DNA from: Metaclostridioides mangenotii | GTDB taxonomy: Bacteria > Bacillota > Clostridia > Peptostreptococcales > Peptostreptococcaceae | Reading direction: 5' to 3' | Length of the DNA stretch: 64,000 bases | NCBI RefSeq assembly: GCF_017873185.1 | Contig: NZ_JAGGJX010000003.1 | Location: 1-64,000, forward strand | Part shown: positions 34,834-42,676 of the stretch, one piece after another | How positions within the stretch are numbered: the first letter of the stretch is position 1 | Layout: each line of letters opens with the position of its first letter | Position numbers and translations under genes: made by a program | The notes under the pieces: model-generated | What the model saw: the letters and a program-made list of their open reading frames with translations, nothing else | Database searches by the model: none | Told to the model about the DNA's origin: nothing

Positions 34834-34956
34834 ATGAACTTTATAACGTATCTAATAGGTTGTATTAAACACAGAGAGAAACCGTCTCTAAAGCACTACG
34901 TAGATTGTGTAAATGTAATAGAAAACGCTAAATCTGAGTTAAAGGAGTGGATTTAA
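34834..34956 (+). CDS. Short hypothetical phage protein, 40 aa
   Basis: ATG 34834 after AGGAGA. The product starts MNFITYLIGCIKHREKPSLK and ends KSELKEWI. No family recognised. The stop is 1 nt from the next start. Support comes only from the ribosome-binding site and tight operon spacing. Confidence 0.5.
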   Translation: MNFITYLIGCIKHREKPSLKHYVDCVNVIENAKSELKEWI

Positions 34957-34957
34957 A

Positions 34958-35275
34958 ATGGACAAGTTAAAGGAAAGCATAATGATTGTTGATTCAAATA
35001 TTAACACAGCAGAGGAAATGCTAAAAGATAATGAAATAAGGTTGTCTGAAATAAAGTGTACTGCAATTAAATATTGTTCGCGAGATGAGGGCAAAATAGA
35101 AAATCAGCAATTAGTTGTAAATGATTTAAAATCTCAGCTTAAAATGGCAAAGACAATTAAAAAAGGTCTAGTTCTGATACAAGAAAGAGAAGAGCAAAAA
35201 GAAAAGAGCCGCTCCAACGACTCAATTCAAGACTTGCAAAAATTAATTACGTTAATTATACCACAGGAGGCATAA
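34958..35275 (+). CDS. Hypothetical coiled-coil phage protein, 105 aa
   Basis: Mostly helical, charged protein with heptad-like stretches (INTAEEMLKDNEIRLSEIK; LKSQLKMAKTIKKGLVLIQE). Preceded by AAAGGAG within the previous gene. Likely a small early protein of the recombination or replication module; function not recognised. Confidence 0.68.
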   Translation: MDKLKESIMIVDSNINTAEEMLKDNEIRLSEIKCTAIKYCSRDEGKIENQQLVVNDLKSQLKMAKTIKKGLVLIQEREEQKEKSRSNDSIQDLQKLITLIIPQEA

Positions 35276-35277
35276 TT

Positions 35278-35532
35278 ATGAAAATAAAAGACTTAGAAAC
35301 AGATATATTACTTACAAAATTAGATACTAGTTTTGTAGATGAAGATTACAAAATGGGATATATAAACGGTTTAGAATTATTCACGAAAAGATATAAACAA
35401 AATTATAGTTTAGTAGATTTAAATAAACATCTAATTGATTTAACTAAAGGTTTCAAAGGAAGTTATATAGATGGTTTTGTGCTTGCATATAAAAGCAATC
35501 TTACAAAGCTAGAGAAGGAATTAAAACATTAA
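35278..35532 (+). CDS. Hypothetical phage protein, 84 aa
   Basis: A soluble, mixed-charge protein containing YKMGYINGLELFTKRYKQNY and later GFKGSYIDGFVLAYKSN. The repeated Gly-Tyr-x-x-Gly pattern suggests two similar helical halves. CAGGAGG is 8 nt before the ATG. No family recognised. Confidence 0.68.
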   Translation: MKIKDLETDILLTKLDTSFVDEDYKMGYINGLELFTKRYKQNYSLVDLNKHLIDLTKGFKGSYIDGFVLAYKSNLTKLEKELKH

Positions 35533-35551
35533 TATATTGGGGGAATTAATT

Positions 35552-36400
35552 ATGACTAACAATAGAGATATTGTTTTAAGACAAGTAAATAATTTTACTG
35601 GAACTTTATTAACAAAAGAAGAAGAGGCACTACCTAAAGGGTTTAATCCACTTAGATTTAGACAAAATGCAATTACAGTTCTTAACGATACAAAAGATAT
35701 AGAGAAGTTAAAAGGGCAAGAATTTCAGATAGCTAGAACACTAATGAAAGGTGCTTACTTAGGATTAGACTTCTTCAATAAGGAATGTTATTGCATTATA
35801 TACGGCGGAAAACCAAGTTTTCAAACGGACTATAAAGGCGAGATTAAATTAGCTAAAAAATACAGTATGAATCCTATAAAAGATATATATGCAAAGTTGG
35901 TAAGAGAAGGCGATGATTATGAGTCAGAAATTATTAACGGACAGCAGACAGTACATTTTAAACCAAAACCATTTAATAACGGAGACATTATAGGAGCCTT
36001 TGCAGTATGCCTGTTTCATGATGGTAGCATGTTACATGATGAAATGAGTAAAGAAGATATAGAAGAAACTAGAAGGAATTACTCAAAAATGCCTAATGGT
36101 CCAAGTTGGACGAAGAGTCCAGGAGAAATGTATAAAAAGACAATTTTAAGAAGGTTATGCAAATTAATAGAACTGGATTTTGATAATATAGAGCAAAAAA
36201 GAGCATTTGACGAAGGTGGAGACGCTACATTCGATAATGCCGACGAAATAAAAGAAGCTAAGGAAAAATCAGTATTTGATGATGATAAGGAAGATGAAGA
36301 TACAATTCAAGATGCGGAATTTAAAATAATAGATGATAGTGAGGAGCTTGAAGGACAAACAAATATGTTTGGAGGGGATGAAGTTGCTACAGATAAATAA
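35552..36400 (+). CDS. recT: RecT-family single-strand annealing protein
   Basis: A 282-aa recombinase that anneals complementary strands in phage homologous recombination. The RecT core is visible: FNPLRFRQNAITVL, LMKGAYLGLDFF, CYCIIYGGKPSFQTDYKGEIKLAKKY, GDIIGAFAV and EMYKKTILRRLCKLI. The tail is highly acidic (about 225-282). ATG 35552 follows GGGGGAA. The stop overlaps the downstream exonuclease-like gene, as in typical recombinase/exonuclease pairs. Confidence 0.92.
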   Translation: MTNNRDIVLRQVNNFTGTLLTKEEEALPKGFNPLRFRQNAITVLNDTKDIEKLKGQEFQIARTLMKGAYLGLDFFNKECYCIIYGGKPSFQTDYKGEIKLAKKYSMNPIKDIYAKLVREGDDYESEIINGQQTVHFKPKPFNNGDIIGAFAVCLFHDGSMLHDEMSKEDIEETRRNYSKMPNGPSWTKSPGEMYKKTILRRLCKLIELDFDNIEQKRAFDEGGDATFDNADEIKEAKEKSVFDDDKEDEDTIQDAEFKIIDDSEELEGQTNMFGGDEVATDK

Positions 36401-37169
36401 GGATAACTACTTTAGTTTAGAAGCTGACAGGGAATATTTCTCTGTCTCCCAATTCAAAAGCTTTAGAAGTTGCGAAGCTAAGACAATGGCCAAACTTAAT
36501 GGAGAATGGTCGGACAGAGACAATGATGCTTTCATATTAGGTTCTTATGTACATGCTTGGAATGAGGGAGCTAACTTAGGGGAATTTAAAGCTAATCATC
36601 CTCAAATGTTTAAGAAAGGTGGTTCTTTATTAGCTAAGTATGCAATAGGCGACAAGATGATTGAGACATTGCAAAACGATCCTTTCATACAACGAGTTAG
36701 AGAGGGAGAAAAAGAAGTAATAATGACCGCTGAATTGTTTGGGGCTCCTTGGAAAACAATGCTTGATATATACAATCCAAATAAAGAATACTTTGCAGAT
36801 TTAAAGACTACAAGAGATATAATGTCAAGAATTTGGAATGAAGAGGCAAAGACTAAACAGAACTTCATAGTTGCTTATGATTATGTACTACAAATGGCAG
36901 TATATGCAGAGATAGAGAGATTAAATAGAGGCGGAGACAAACACTTACAATCTTTCATAATAGCGGTATCTAAAGAAGATATCCCAGATAAGGAAGTAGC
37001 TTGGGTTAAGGAAGAATATATGCTGGACAAGCTCTTGGAAGTAGAAATAAGGCTACCGCATTACATAGAAGTTAAGAATGGTTTAGTAGAACCAACTAGA
37101 TGCGAATGTTGTGATTATTGCAGGAGTACCAAAGTATTAAAAGGTCCAGTTAGTTTTACAGAATTATAA
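36378..37169 (+). CDS. PD-(D/E)XK nuclease-like protein (RecE/DUF3799-type exonuclease)
   Basis: About 263 aa. The N-terminal YFSVSQFKSFRSCEAKTMAKLNG, HAWNEG and the nuclease core FADLKTTRD (Asp and Lys of the active site) with later YDYVLQMAVYAEI place it in the PD-(D/E)XK phage exonuclease group that works with RecT. C-terminal cysteines (CECCDYC) may bind an Fe-S cluster or zinc. GGAGGGG at 36371-36377 nearly touches ATG 36378, so TTG 36384 is an alternative start. Coupled to recT. Confidence 0.85.
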   Translation: MKLLQINKDNYFSLEADREYFSVSQFKSFRSCEAKTMAKLNGEWSDRDNDAFILGSYVHAWNEGANLGEFKANHPQMFKKGGSLLAKYAIGDKMIETLQNDPFIQRVREGEKEVIMTAELFGAPWKTMLDIYNPNKEYFADLKTTRDIMSRIWNEEAKTKQNFIVAYDYVLQMAVYAEIERLNRGGDKHLQSFIIAVSKEDIPDKEVAWVKEEYMLDKLLEVEIRLPHYIEVKNGLVEPTRCECCDYCRSTKVLKGPVSFTEL

Positions 37170-37184
37170 AAGTAGGTGGTGGGA

Positions 37185-38189
37185 TTGAGCGAGAAGACAG
37201 AAGTAAAGATCGAAAACAATAGCATATTAAGCAATGGATATGGCTTAATCCCACAGATGGTGGCAAGAGATAAGACCATATCCATAGGAGCTAAAGGATT
37301 ATATTCTTACTTGTCTAGCATGGCAGGAGCAAATGGGACTTGCTATCCATCAAGAGACATAATTACTCATGAGCTTAGTATAGGTAAAAATACATTTACA
37401 AAATATTTAAATGAATTAAAGGATAGAGGATATATAAAAGTATCACAAAGAAGAGCTGGCAAAGGCAAAATGTATAACAACATTTACGAGATTGTATTTG
37501 ATAAGAATTATATAAGCGATATGTGGATAACTGAACCGTGTACCCAAAACAGTGACACGGGTAATATAGGAGAAATACCTCCGTGTCCCCAAATTAGTGA
37601 CACGGTTGATAAGATTGAAAACGCTATAGTTGAACCGTGTACCAAAAAAGAGGACACGGAAGAATCATTGGAATTTCAACATTCGACACCGTGTCCCTAT
37701 TTACCGTACACCGTTAATGAGGACAGTAATAGTAACAGTATTAATATTAATAGTAAGTATGTATATGAACAGGAAAATAAAAAAGAGGATAATCCCATAA
37801 CAGAATTTAAGAAACTATATGAACAAAATATCGGAGTTGTATATCCAATAAAAGCACAATGGCTTATAGAACTGTCACAAGAGATAGATATACATTTATT
37901 TAAAAGAGCAATAGAGATTTGCGCTGAAAATGAAAAAATGAGTAATTCATATTTGAATGGAATCCTCAGAAAGTGGCGAGATAAAAATATTACTACATAT
38001 GAACAATTAAAAACCTATGAGCTAGGTGTTAGAAATAAGCAAGAATCTACGGGGAAAAAAACAACTAAAGAATCAAGTTATAGACCTAAGAAAACTAAGT
38101 TTCACAATTTTAATGAATCGTTTACACAATATTCAGAGGCTGAACTGGACGAGATTATCAGAAAGAGCCAAAGAGAAAAGTTTAAATAG
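37185..38189 (+). CDS. Phage replication initiator (N-terminal wHTH, DnaD-like C-terminal region)
   Basis: About 334 aa. The N-terminal winged-helix domain (about 18-100: LIPQMVARDKTISIGAKGLYSYL, YPSRDIITHELSIGKNTFTKYL) is typical of phage replisome organisers. The middle (about 118-185) is low-complexity and encodes the iteron repeats; the C-terminal helical part (FKKLYEQNIGVVYPIKAQWLIEL; MSNSYLNGILRKWRDKNI) is DnaD/phage_rep_org-like. It probably opens the origin and recruits the host loader. TTG 37185 is preferred, since AGGTGG lies just upstream. Confidence 0.85.
   Translation: MSEKTEVKIENNSILSNGYGLIPQMVARDKTISIGAKGLYSYLSSMAGANGTCYPSRDIITHELSIGKNTFTKYLNELKDRGYIKVSQRRAGKGKMYNNIYEIVFDKNYISDMWITEPCTQNSDTGNIGEIPPCPQISDTVDKIENAIVEPCTKKEDTEESLEFQHSTPCPYLPYTVNEDSNSNSININSKYVYEQENKKEDNPITEFKKLYEQNIGVVYPIKAQWLIELSQEIDIHLFKRAIEICAENEKMSNSYLNGILRKWRDKNITTYEQLKTYELGVRNKQESTGKKTTKESSYRPKKTKFHNFNESFTQYSEAELDEIIRKSQREKFK
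37536..37713. repeat. Iteron array: candidate phage replication origin
   Basis: Four 25-bp repeats start at 37536, 37581, 37635 and 37689 (spacing 45, 54 and 54 bp). Each starts CCGTGT and, in the first three, ends ACACGG, giving an inverted-repeat unit. The array lies inside the initiator gene between its DNA-binding and C-terminal domains. An AT-rich stretch (about 37720-37790) follows. This mirrors the lambda ori arrangement within gene O. Confidence 0.75.
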
Positions 38190-38222
38190 GAGGGGGACAA
38201 CCCCTCTAGAAAGGGAGAGAAT

Positions 38223-38489
38223 ATGCAAACTAAAACAATTATAAACGTTAAGCAAATTGAAGATAGAACACCTATAGGAGAAGGCAGTAAAGTAAGAGTT
38301 GTTCATCCAAGTGTTGGTGGATTTGATGCTATGGTTGTTCGTATTGAAGGGGAGTATTTTTTAGTAAAAATGGATGATGCAAAATACTTGCAGATCACAT
38401 CCAATAGTTTATATGTTAACGGAACTACAAGCAGTGGAGCTGTTATTACAACAGTTTATAAAAAATGTGAAATAAACTTGGAAGGATAA
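38223..38489 (+). CDS. Hypothetical phage protein, 88 aa
   Basis: A small beta-rich protein with KVRVVHPSVGGFDAMVVRIEG followed by YFLVKMDDAKYLQI, a pattern like a KOW/SH3-type barrel. No firm family. The ATG follows GGGAGAG. Lies in the early operon, 33 nt after the initiator gene. Confidence 0.68.
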   Translation: MQTKTIINVKQIEDRTPIGEGSKVRVVHPSVGGFDAMVVRIEGEYFLVKMDDAKYLQITSNSLYVNGTTSSGAVITTVYKKCEINLEG

Positions 38490-38499
38490 AGGTGATTAC

Positions 38500-38724
38500 A
38501 TGTTAAGAAGAGATAGAAACACTTGCTATAAGATAGTACAGCAGATTCTAATAGAACTAAGGAGAGACGGATACTTAAGCGAGTTAGAGCTTGCAGATTA
38601 CATAGATACGATATTTAAAGCTGAATATTCTAATAGAAATAATACAGATGAAATGAAAGCGTTAGTGAGTAGGGAAGTTTTGAAGGATCATGAATATAAG
38701 GCTTATTTGGAGGGATGTATATGA
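38500..38724 (+). CDS. Hypothetical phage protein, 74 aa
   Basis: A helical, charged protein (YKIVQQILIELRRDGYLSELELADYIDTIF). No family recognised. GGTGATTAC precedes the ATG. Its stop overlaps the ATG of the next, frameshifted, small gene (ATGA). Confidence 0.65.
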   Translation: MLRRDRNTCYKIVQQILIELRRDGYLSELELADYIDTIFKAEYSNRNNTDEMKALVSREVLKDHEYKAYLEGCI

Positions 38725-38866
38725 AAGTAAAACTTGAGATGTACAAGCCCTTATAAATAAAGCAGGTCATGTAATAGATAAAGCGGATCGATTGATAGAT
38801 GAAGCAGATAACATTCTTGAAGCGTTAATTAAGGCTGAGAGAGATTTGGAGGGTGAATATGAGTAA
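38721..38866 (+). pseudogene. Frameshifted small phage gene
   Basis: ATG 38721 overlaps the preceding stop and has AGGGATG upstream, but its frame ends after 11 codons. A single-base loss near 38736 explains this. With one base restored after CTTGA the frame continues to TAA 38864. It would give a 48-aa helical protein with VIDKADRLIDEADNILEALI. The coupled start at the next gene (GGAGGG inside its 3' end) is retained. Confidence 0.5.
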
Positions 38867-39080
38867 ATTTAAAGTTGGAGATACTGTATGTTTTGGAGAT
38901 GATGGAGTTAAAAGAACTGGTAGGATTGTTAGGATAATAGGTCTATTTAGAAAAGAATATTTAATTGAGCATGAAGGTATATCTTTAATTTATTTGTTTG
39001 ATAGAAGAGAAAAAGATATTTATAAACCTCTTGAGACGATAAAAGAGCCTATAAATGGAAATGAGGTGCAAAATGATTAA
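38859..39080 (+). CDS. Hypothetical phage protein, 73 aa (SH3/KOW-like)
   Basis: Starts MSKFKVGDTVCFGDDGVKRTGRIVRII-like, a beta-barrel pattern seen in small phage proteins of unknown role. ATG 38859 lies 5 nt after GGAGGG; the upstream in-frame GTG 38853 overlaps that site. The 3' end overlaps the next gene by 8 nt. Confidence 0.66.
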   Translation: MSKFKVGDTVCFGDDGVKRTGRIVRIIGLFRKEYLIEHEGISLIYLFDRREKDIYKPLETIKEPINGNEVQND

Positions 39081-39276
39081 TTATACAATTGAAATACCGC
39101 TAACAGGATATGTCTCTATTGAAGTTACTGCAAATAATGAAAAAGAGGCGATTAATAAAGCATTTGAGAGTGCAACTCTTGAAGAGATAGTGGAATGGGA
39201 ATTACACGAATATGTAACACAAGGCAATTGCTCGCGTGCTTTAAAAAATGAAATTGAGGTATTTAAGGAGGATTAA
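39073..39276 (+). CDS. Hypothetical phage protein, 67 aa
   Basis: Begins MINYTIEIPLTGYVSIEVTA, followed by NEKEAINKAFESA and a short Cys-containing tail. The beta-strand then helix pattern resembles small domains of phage accessory proteins. ATG 39073 follows GAGGTG and overlaps the preceding gene. No function recognised. Confidence 0.66.
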   Translation: MINYTIEIPLTGYVSIEVTANNEKEAINKAFESATLEEIVEWELHEYVTQGNCSRALKNEIEVFKED

Positions 39277-39279
39277 AAA

Positions 39280-40275
39280 ATGATTATACATAAATTTATA
39301 GTACATGTATTAGATAAAAATAGTGATGTACCAATACTAAATGACTTTGAAGGAAAGATTACACAAGAGGTGGACGGATTCTTTCAGAAAGTAATTAAGA
39401 GAGTTAGTAAGGATGATGATGTAAGAAAGGCAGTATTTAAAGATTATCACGATAATATAATTAAAAATTGTTGTGAACAGATTATATACAACGAAGATAC
39501 GTTTTTAGATAACTCTAAGGAGATAGCATCATATTTATTTGAAATAATGAAGGTTAATTCAGAATTGGAATCGTGTGACTTGGCTATATGCTTATACACT
39601 AACAAGGATGAAAAGAATGTTGCTATATTAAAACTGGATTATAAAAAGATTTATAACCACTCAATAGAATTTGTAGATGAAAAGTTTAATATAAATTTTA
39701 AATCTAATGAAGTTGGAGTTGTCGAAACACAAAAGCCTAAGCAATGTGCTTTGATAGGGGTTAGTGGTATTAATGACGATTACCATCTTAAAGTGTTGGA
39801 CAAGATCTCAGAAAAAGAGGGAACTGAAACTAAATTCACATCACAATTTCTGAATATTGAAAAAATACTTGATGATAAATATATGACTAAGACGTTTAAG
39901 GCAAGTGCTGATAATTGGATTACTAATGTGATTACTGATGTGAAAGAGGCTGAGAACGTAAGAAGTGAGTTAAATTATGTACTTAAGGAAAATGATGAAA
40001 TAGATATTAAAGATTTTGCAGATAGTTTTTTACAAGAGGATAAAAAAGAAAGTTTTATAGAATTAATGGAAGAGAAGGAAATAGAAAGTTTTTACATAGA
40101 TAAAGATTGGGTTAATAAGAAAGTTAAAAAGAGAAAAATCAAGACGGACAACGGATTTAGTATAGATGCAAATATAACGGATTTTGAAGATCCTATGAAG
40201 TACAGCATTAGAAAAAATGAGAATGGAACATTTGATATTGTTGTTAAAAATGTTTGTTTCTATGAAGAAAAGTAG
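39280..40275 (+). CDS. NdpA-like 37-kDa nucleoid-associated protein
   Basis: A 331-aa member of the nucleoid-associated protein family (YejK/NdpA). The N-terminal MIIHKFIVHVLDKNSDVPIL is followed by LAICLYTNKDEKNVAILKLDYK, CALIGVSGINDDYHLKVLD and the C-terminal NGFSIDANITDFEDPMKYSI. The family binds DNA and, in Gammaproteobacteria, affects gyrase. In phages its role is not established; compacting or hijacking host DNA is possible. The length matches the family and the start has AAGGAGG upstream. Confidence 0.85.
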   Translation: MIIHKFIVHVLDKNSDVPILNDFEGKITQEVDGFFQKVIKRVSKDDDVRKAVFKDYHDNIIKNCCEQIIYNEDTFLDNSKEIASYLFEIMKVNSELESCDLAICLYTNKDEKNVAILKLDYKKIYNHSIEFVDEKFNINFKSNEVGVVETQKPKQCALIGVSGINDDYHLKVLDKISEKEGTETKFTSQFLNIEKILDDKYMTKTFKASADNWITNVITDVKEAENVRSELNYVLKENDEIDIKDFADSFLQEDKKESFIELMEEKEIESFYIDKDWVNKKVKKRKIKTDNGFSIDANITDFEDPMKYSIRKNENGTFDIVVKNVCFYEEK

Positions 40276-40283
40276 GTGATGGT

Positions 40284-40481
40284 ATGGATTATTTAGAGCT
40301 ACTAGCAAAACTAAAACTATTATTTGGATATTTGTTGCCACTGATAATAATAGCTGTAACATTTATTTTATGGGCGATATCAACAACAATTATAAAGATT
40401 ATAGAAATAAGAAAAAGGAAGAATGAGATAAAGAATGAAAGTGATTTTTACAATAGAAGGGGAGCCTCAAGGAAAAGGTAG
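40284..40481 (+). CDS. Small membrane protein, 65 aa
   Basis: One strong transmembrane segment (LLFGYLLPLIIIAVTFILWAI region, about 13-33), then a basic tail (IRKRKNEIKNE). The ATG follows AGGTGATGGT. The 3' end overlaps the RusA gene by 47 nt in another frame. Function unknown; not obviously a holin because of its early-module position. Confidence 0.62.
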   Translation: MDYLELLAKLKLLFGYLLPLIIIAVTFILWAISTTIIKIIEIRKRKNEIKNESDFYNRRGASRKR

Positions 40482-40833
40482 ACCAAGATTCGGAAAACAC
40501 TCAGTCCGTACGCCTGAAAAGACTAAAGCATATGAAAATCTAATTAAATATACATACAAAACCAAAGCAAAGCATTTCTTTGAGGGATATGTGAATATGA
40601 CAATTAATTGTTATTACGCTATAGCTAAAAGTAATACTAAGAAAGTGAAAGAACAGAAGTTAGATAATATATTAAGACCGGACAAGAAACCGGATATAGA
40701 CAATGTTTTAAAGGTATTTGGTGATGCATTAAATGGAATAGCATATAAAGATGATGCTCAAGTTATTAGAACTACTTGTGAAAAATATTATAGTGATAAT
40801 CCTAGGGTTGAGGTTGTTTTAGAAGATTTATAG
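40435..40833 (+). CDS. rusA: RusA-family Holliday-junction resolvase
   Basis: A 132-aa endodeoxyribonuclease. Signatures are FTIEGEPQGKGRPRFG at the N terminus and the acidic active site RPDKKPDIDNVLKVFGDALNGIAYKDDAQV, with its catalytic aspartates. It resolves recombination intermediates before packaging. The ATG lies inside the previous membrane-protein gene, with AATGAGATAAAG upstream. Confidence 0.93.
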   Translation: MKVIFTIEGEPQGKGRPRFGKHSVRTPEKTKAYENLIKYTYKTKAKHFFEGYVNMTINCYYAIAKSNTKKVKEQKLDNILRPDKKPDIDNVLKVFGDALNGIAYKDDAQVIRTTCEKYYSDNPRVEVVLEDL

Positions 40834-40851
40834 AAATATAGGGGTGATGTT

Positions 40852-41355
40852 ATGGCTAACGATTTAGAAAAAGATTGTATAAAGTTTACAGAAAGATTGC
40901 TAAAAGGATATAGGGAATTAAAACTACATTTGGAAGAATTAAAAAGGCTTAAAGAAACTTTAAAGTGTGATTATACAACACAAGCTATTACATATGACAA
41001 AGAAAAAGTATCTCCAACTAATAAAATATCCAAAGAAGTTGAGGAAGAAGTTATAAGGACCTTAAGCAAGATAGAGGAATTGGAAAAAGAGATTGAAGAG
41101 GAAAATAGTTTAATAGCTAAAATTGAAAGAGCTATAAATAATTTAAAACCTATACATAAAGAGATAATAGAATATAAGTACATAGATGGTTTAAGTTGGG
41201 ATGAAATAATTGAAAAGACTAAAAATACTACTTATAGTGAAAGATCATTGAAATATAAAAGAAGTGAAGCTGTAAAAAGTATAGCCATAAGATTATTTGG
41301 AAGTAAGGTTTTTAAGGAAGATGAACCTAGTTTGTTTGAATTAATTAAAGAATAA
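40852..41355 (+). CDS. Sigma-like phage late transcription regulator (ArpU/sigma-70 region 4 type)
   Basis: A 167-aa protein: a long coiled-coil N-terminal part (about 15-100), then the region-4-like helices LKPIHKEIIEYKYIDGLSWDEIIEKT and YSERSLKYKRSEAVKSIAIRL. Such proteins close the early module in Clostridium phages and activate late genes. A palindromic terminator lies directly downstream. Confidence 0.78.
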   Translation: MANDLEKDCIKFTERLLKGYRELKLHLEELKRLKETLKCDYTTQAITYDKEKVSPTNKISKEVEEEVIRTLSKIEELEKEIEEENSLIAKIERAINNLKPIHKEIIEYKYIDGLSWDEIIEKTKNTTYSERSLKYKRSEAVKSIAIRLFGSKVFKEDEPSLFELIKE

Positions 41356-41359
41356 AAGG

Positions 41360-41389
41360 ATATAGAGTAGAATAATTCTACTCTATATT
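41360..41389. terminator. Bidirectional palindromic terminator
   Basis: ATATAGAGTAGAAT pairs with ATTCTACTCTATAT almost without loop, with flanking A/T tracts. It separates the rightward regulator gene from the leftward moron genes. Confidence 0.75.
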
Positions 41390-41397
41390 AGTAAAAA

Positions 41398-41679
41398 CTA
41401 TTTATTATTTTTCTCTCGTACAAATATATATATGGATACTATCAATAAAATTATAGCAATTATTCCAGGAGAAAAAGTTGCTAATTTTGTTAATGGAGGA
41501 AGGTAATCTAACCAACTATCTAATAAAGTTGCATATACGGTATTAGGTTCTGCTAGTATAAATATTAATTTACTTAATAAAAAAGTAACTGATTGTATTA
41601 ATAGTGAAATAATACTTAATACTAGAAAATATAACGATATAAATTTACTTTCCTTTTCGTTTAAATTTATTTTATTCAT
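41398..41679 (-). CDS. Small membrane protein of the leftward moron, 93 aa
   Basis: Two hydrophobic segments (about residues 12-40 and 68-86) separated by a short loop (LAEPNTVYATLLDSWLDYLPP), with a basic C terminus (VREKNNK). It lies 17 nt downstream of the secreted-protein gene on the same strand, so the two are co-transcribed. It could be an immunity or accessory partner; that is an inference from arrangement only. Confidence 0.65.
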   Translation of the reverse strand: MNKINLNEKESKFISLYFLVLSIISLLIQSVTFLLSKLIFILAEPNTVYATLLDSWLDYLPPLTKLATFSPGIIAIILLIVSIYIFVREKNNK

Positions 41680-41696
41680 ATTTTACCTCTCAGTGT

Positions 41697-42413
41697 TTAC
41701 AAATTTTTACTACTAAAATCCCAATTGTCAAATACTTTTACAGTTGCAGTTGCAGTTTTTCCAGTAAAAGTTCCTTTAGCATAGTATCTTTGTACAACTT
41801 GATAAGTTTTGTATCTAGGTCTAAAAATTATCATTTTTCTTTTGCCTTTAGGAATTGAAATAGAATATGATGCAGCGTATGTATCAGATTTTCCAATTGT
41901 CACTCCTAAACTTTTTCCAATAGAAACCGATCCTATTGGAAAAGAACCTGAAATAGTATTAGTATAAGATAAGTTAGCAATACTTCCTTTATTAATACCT
42001 ATTGTAGCTGGACCAGAGCCGCTAGGTCCGTTTCTCCATGGGCCATAATTTGTGGAAACAAGCTTTTTAGAGTGAATTTTCCAACCTAAACTAGTAGCTG
42101 ATCTTGCTAAAGAATTTGCAGAATTTACATCTGGGTATAATGTGTCGTCTTTAGATAAATCTACTTTTGGAATTTCATTTTCTAAATAATCTATATTTAA
42201 TAATTCTTTTAGATACTCAGGTTTTTCTTCTTTTAATTTATTATATAGATCTACATTATCTCTCACTTCATCTGCTGTATATTCCGTATCTTCTATGTAT
42301 ATATTTTCTGACTCTGTTGTTTCTACTGCGTACGCAGTTGAGGCAATAGGAATAGTTAACATAACAAATGCCATTGTAGTAACTAATATTTTATTAATTC
42401 TTTTGTTTTTCAT
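41697..42413 (-). CDS. Secreted prophage-encoded protein, 238 aa
   Basis: A clear signal peptide (residues 1-30, ending STAYA) is followed by an acidic helical pro-like region (about 31-100). The C-terminal part (about 108-238) is beta-rich and Ser/Thr/Gly-rich, with NTISGSFPIGSVSIGKSLGV and KGKRKMIIFRPRYKTYQVV. No family is recognised with certainty. Opposite orientation to all neighbours, an own promoter and a position at the early/late boundary mark it as a lysogenic-conversion moron. Confidence 0.78.
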   Translation of the reverse strand: MKNKRINKILVTTMAFVMLTIPIASTAYAVETTESENIYIEDTEYTADEVRDNVDLYNKLKEEKPEYLKELLNIDYLENEIPKVDLSKDDTLYPDVNSANSLARSATSLGWKIHSKKLVSTNYGPWRNGPSGSGPATIGINKGSIANLSYTNTISGSFPIGSVSIGKSLGVTIGKSDTYAASYSISIPKGKRKMIIFRPRYKTYQVVQRYYAKGTFTGKTATATVKVFDNWDFSSKNL

Positions 42414-42444
42414 TTAAACACCATCCTTATTTATATTTACTCAA

Positions 42445-42473
42445 ATTGTAATATATTAAATATATTAATTCAA
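42445..42473 (-). promoter_or_regulatory. Promoter of the secreted-protein moron
   Basis: On the minus strand: -35 TTGAAT (42468-42473), 17-bp spacer, -10 TACAAT (42445-42450), and AAGGATGG just before the start codon. This would permit expression from the lysogen. Confidence 0.62.
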
Positions 42474-42676
42474 TAAATTTGACATAACTGGTCGTTTTAA
42501 GGGTAAAACTGGGAATGATTATCGTTATAATTGAATATTAAAAAAATTTTAAATTGCATTTTTATTGCCTGTTTCATTAAGAAATACATGAGATAATTGT
42601 ATTGTGGAAAAATATTTCACGACATACAATTTCATAACTGGCTAGGCTTCGTTAAATGGATTGTCTAGCCAGTACA

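Noticed and set aside
37536-37713. CRISPR-like array
   Set aside because: Regularly spaced 25-bp repeats drew attention, but there are only four, units are degenerate dyads with in-frame coding spacers inside a replication gene, and no cas genes are present.
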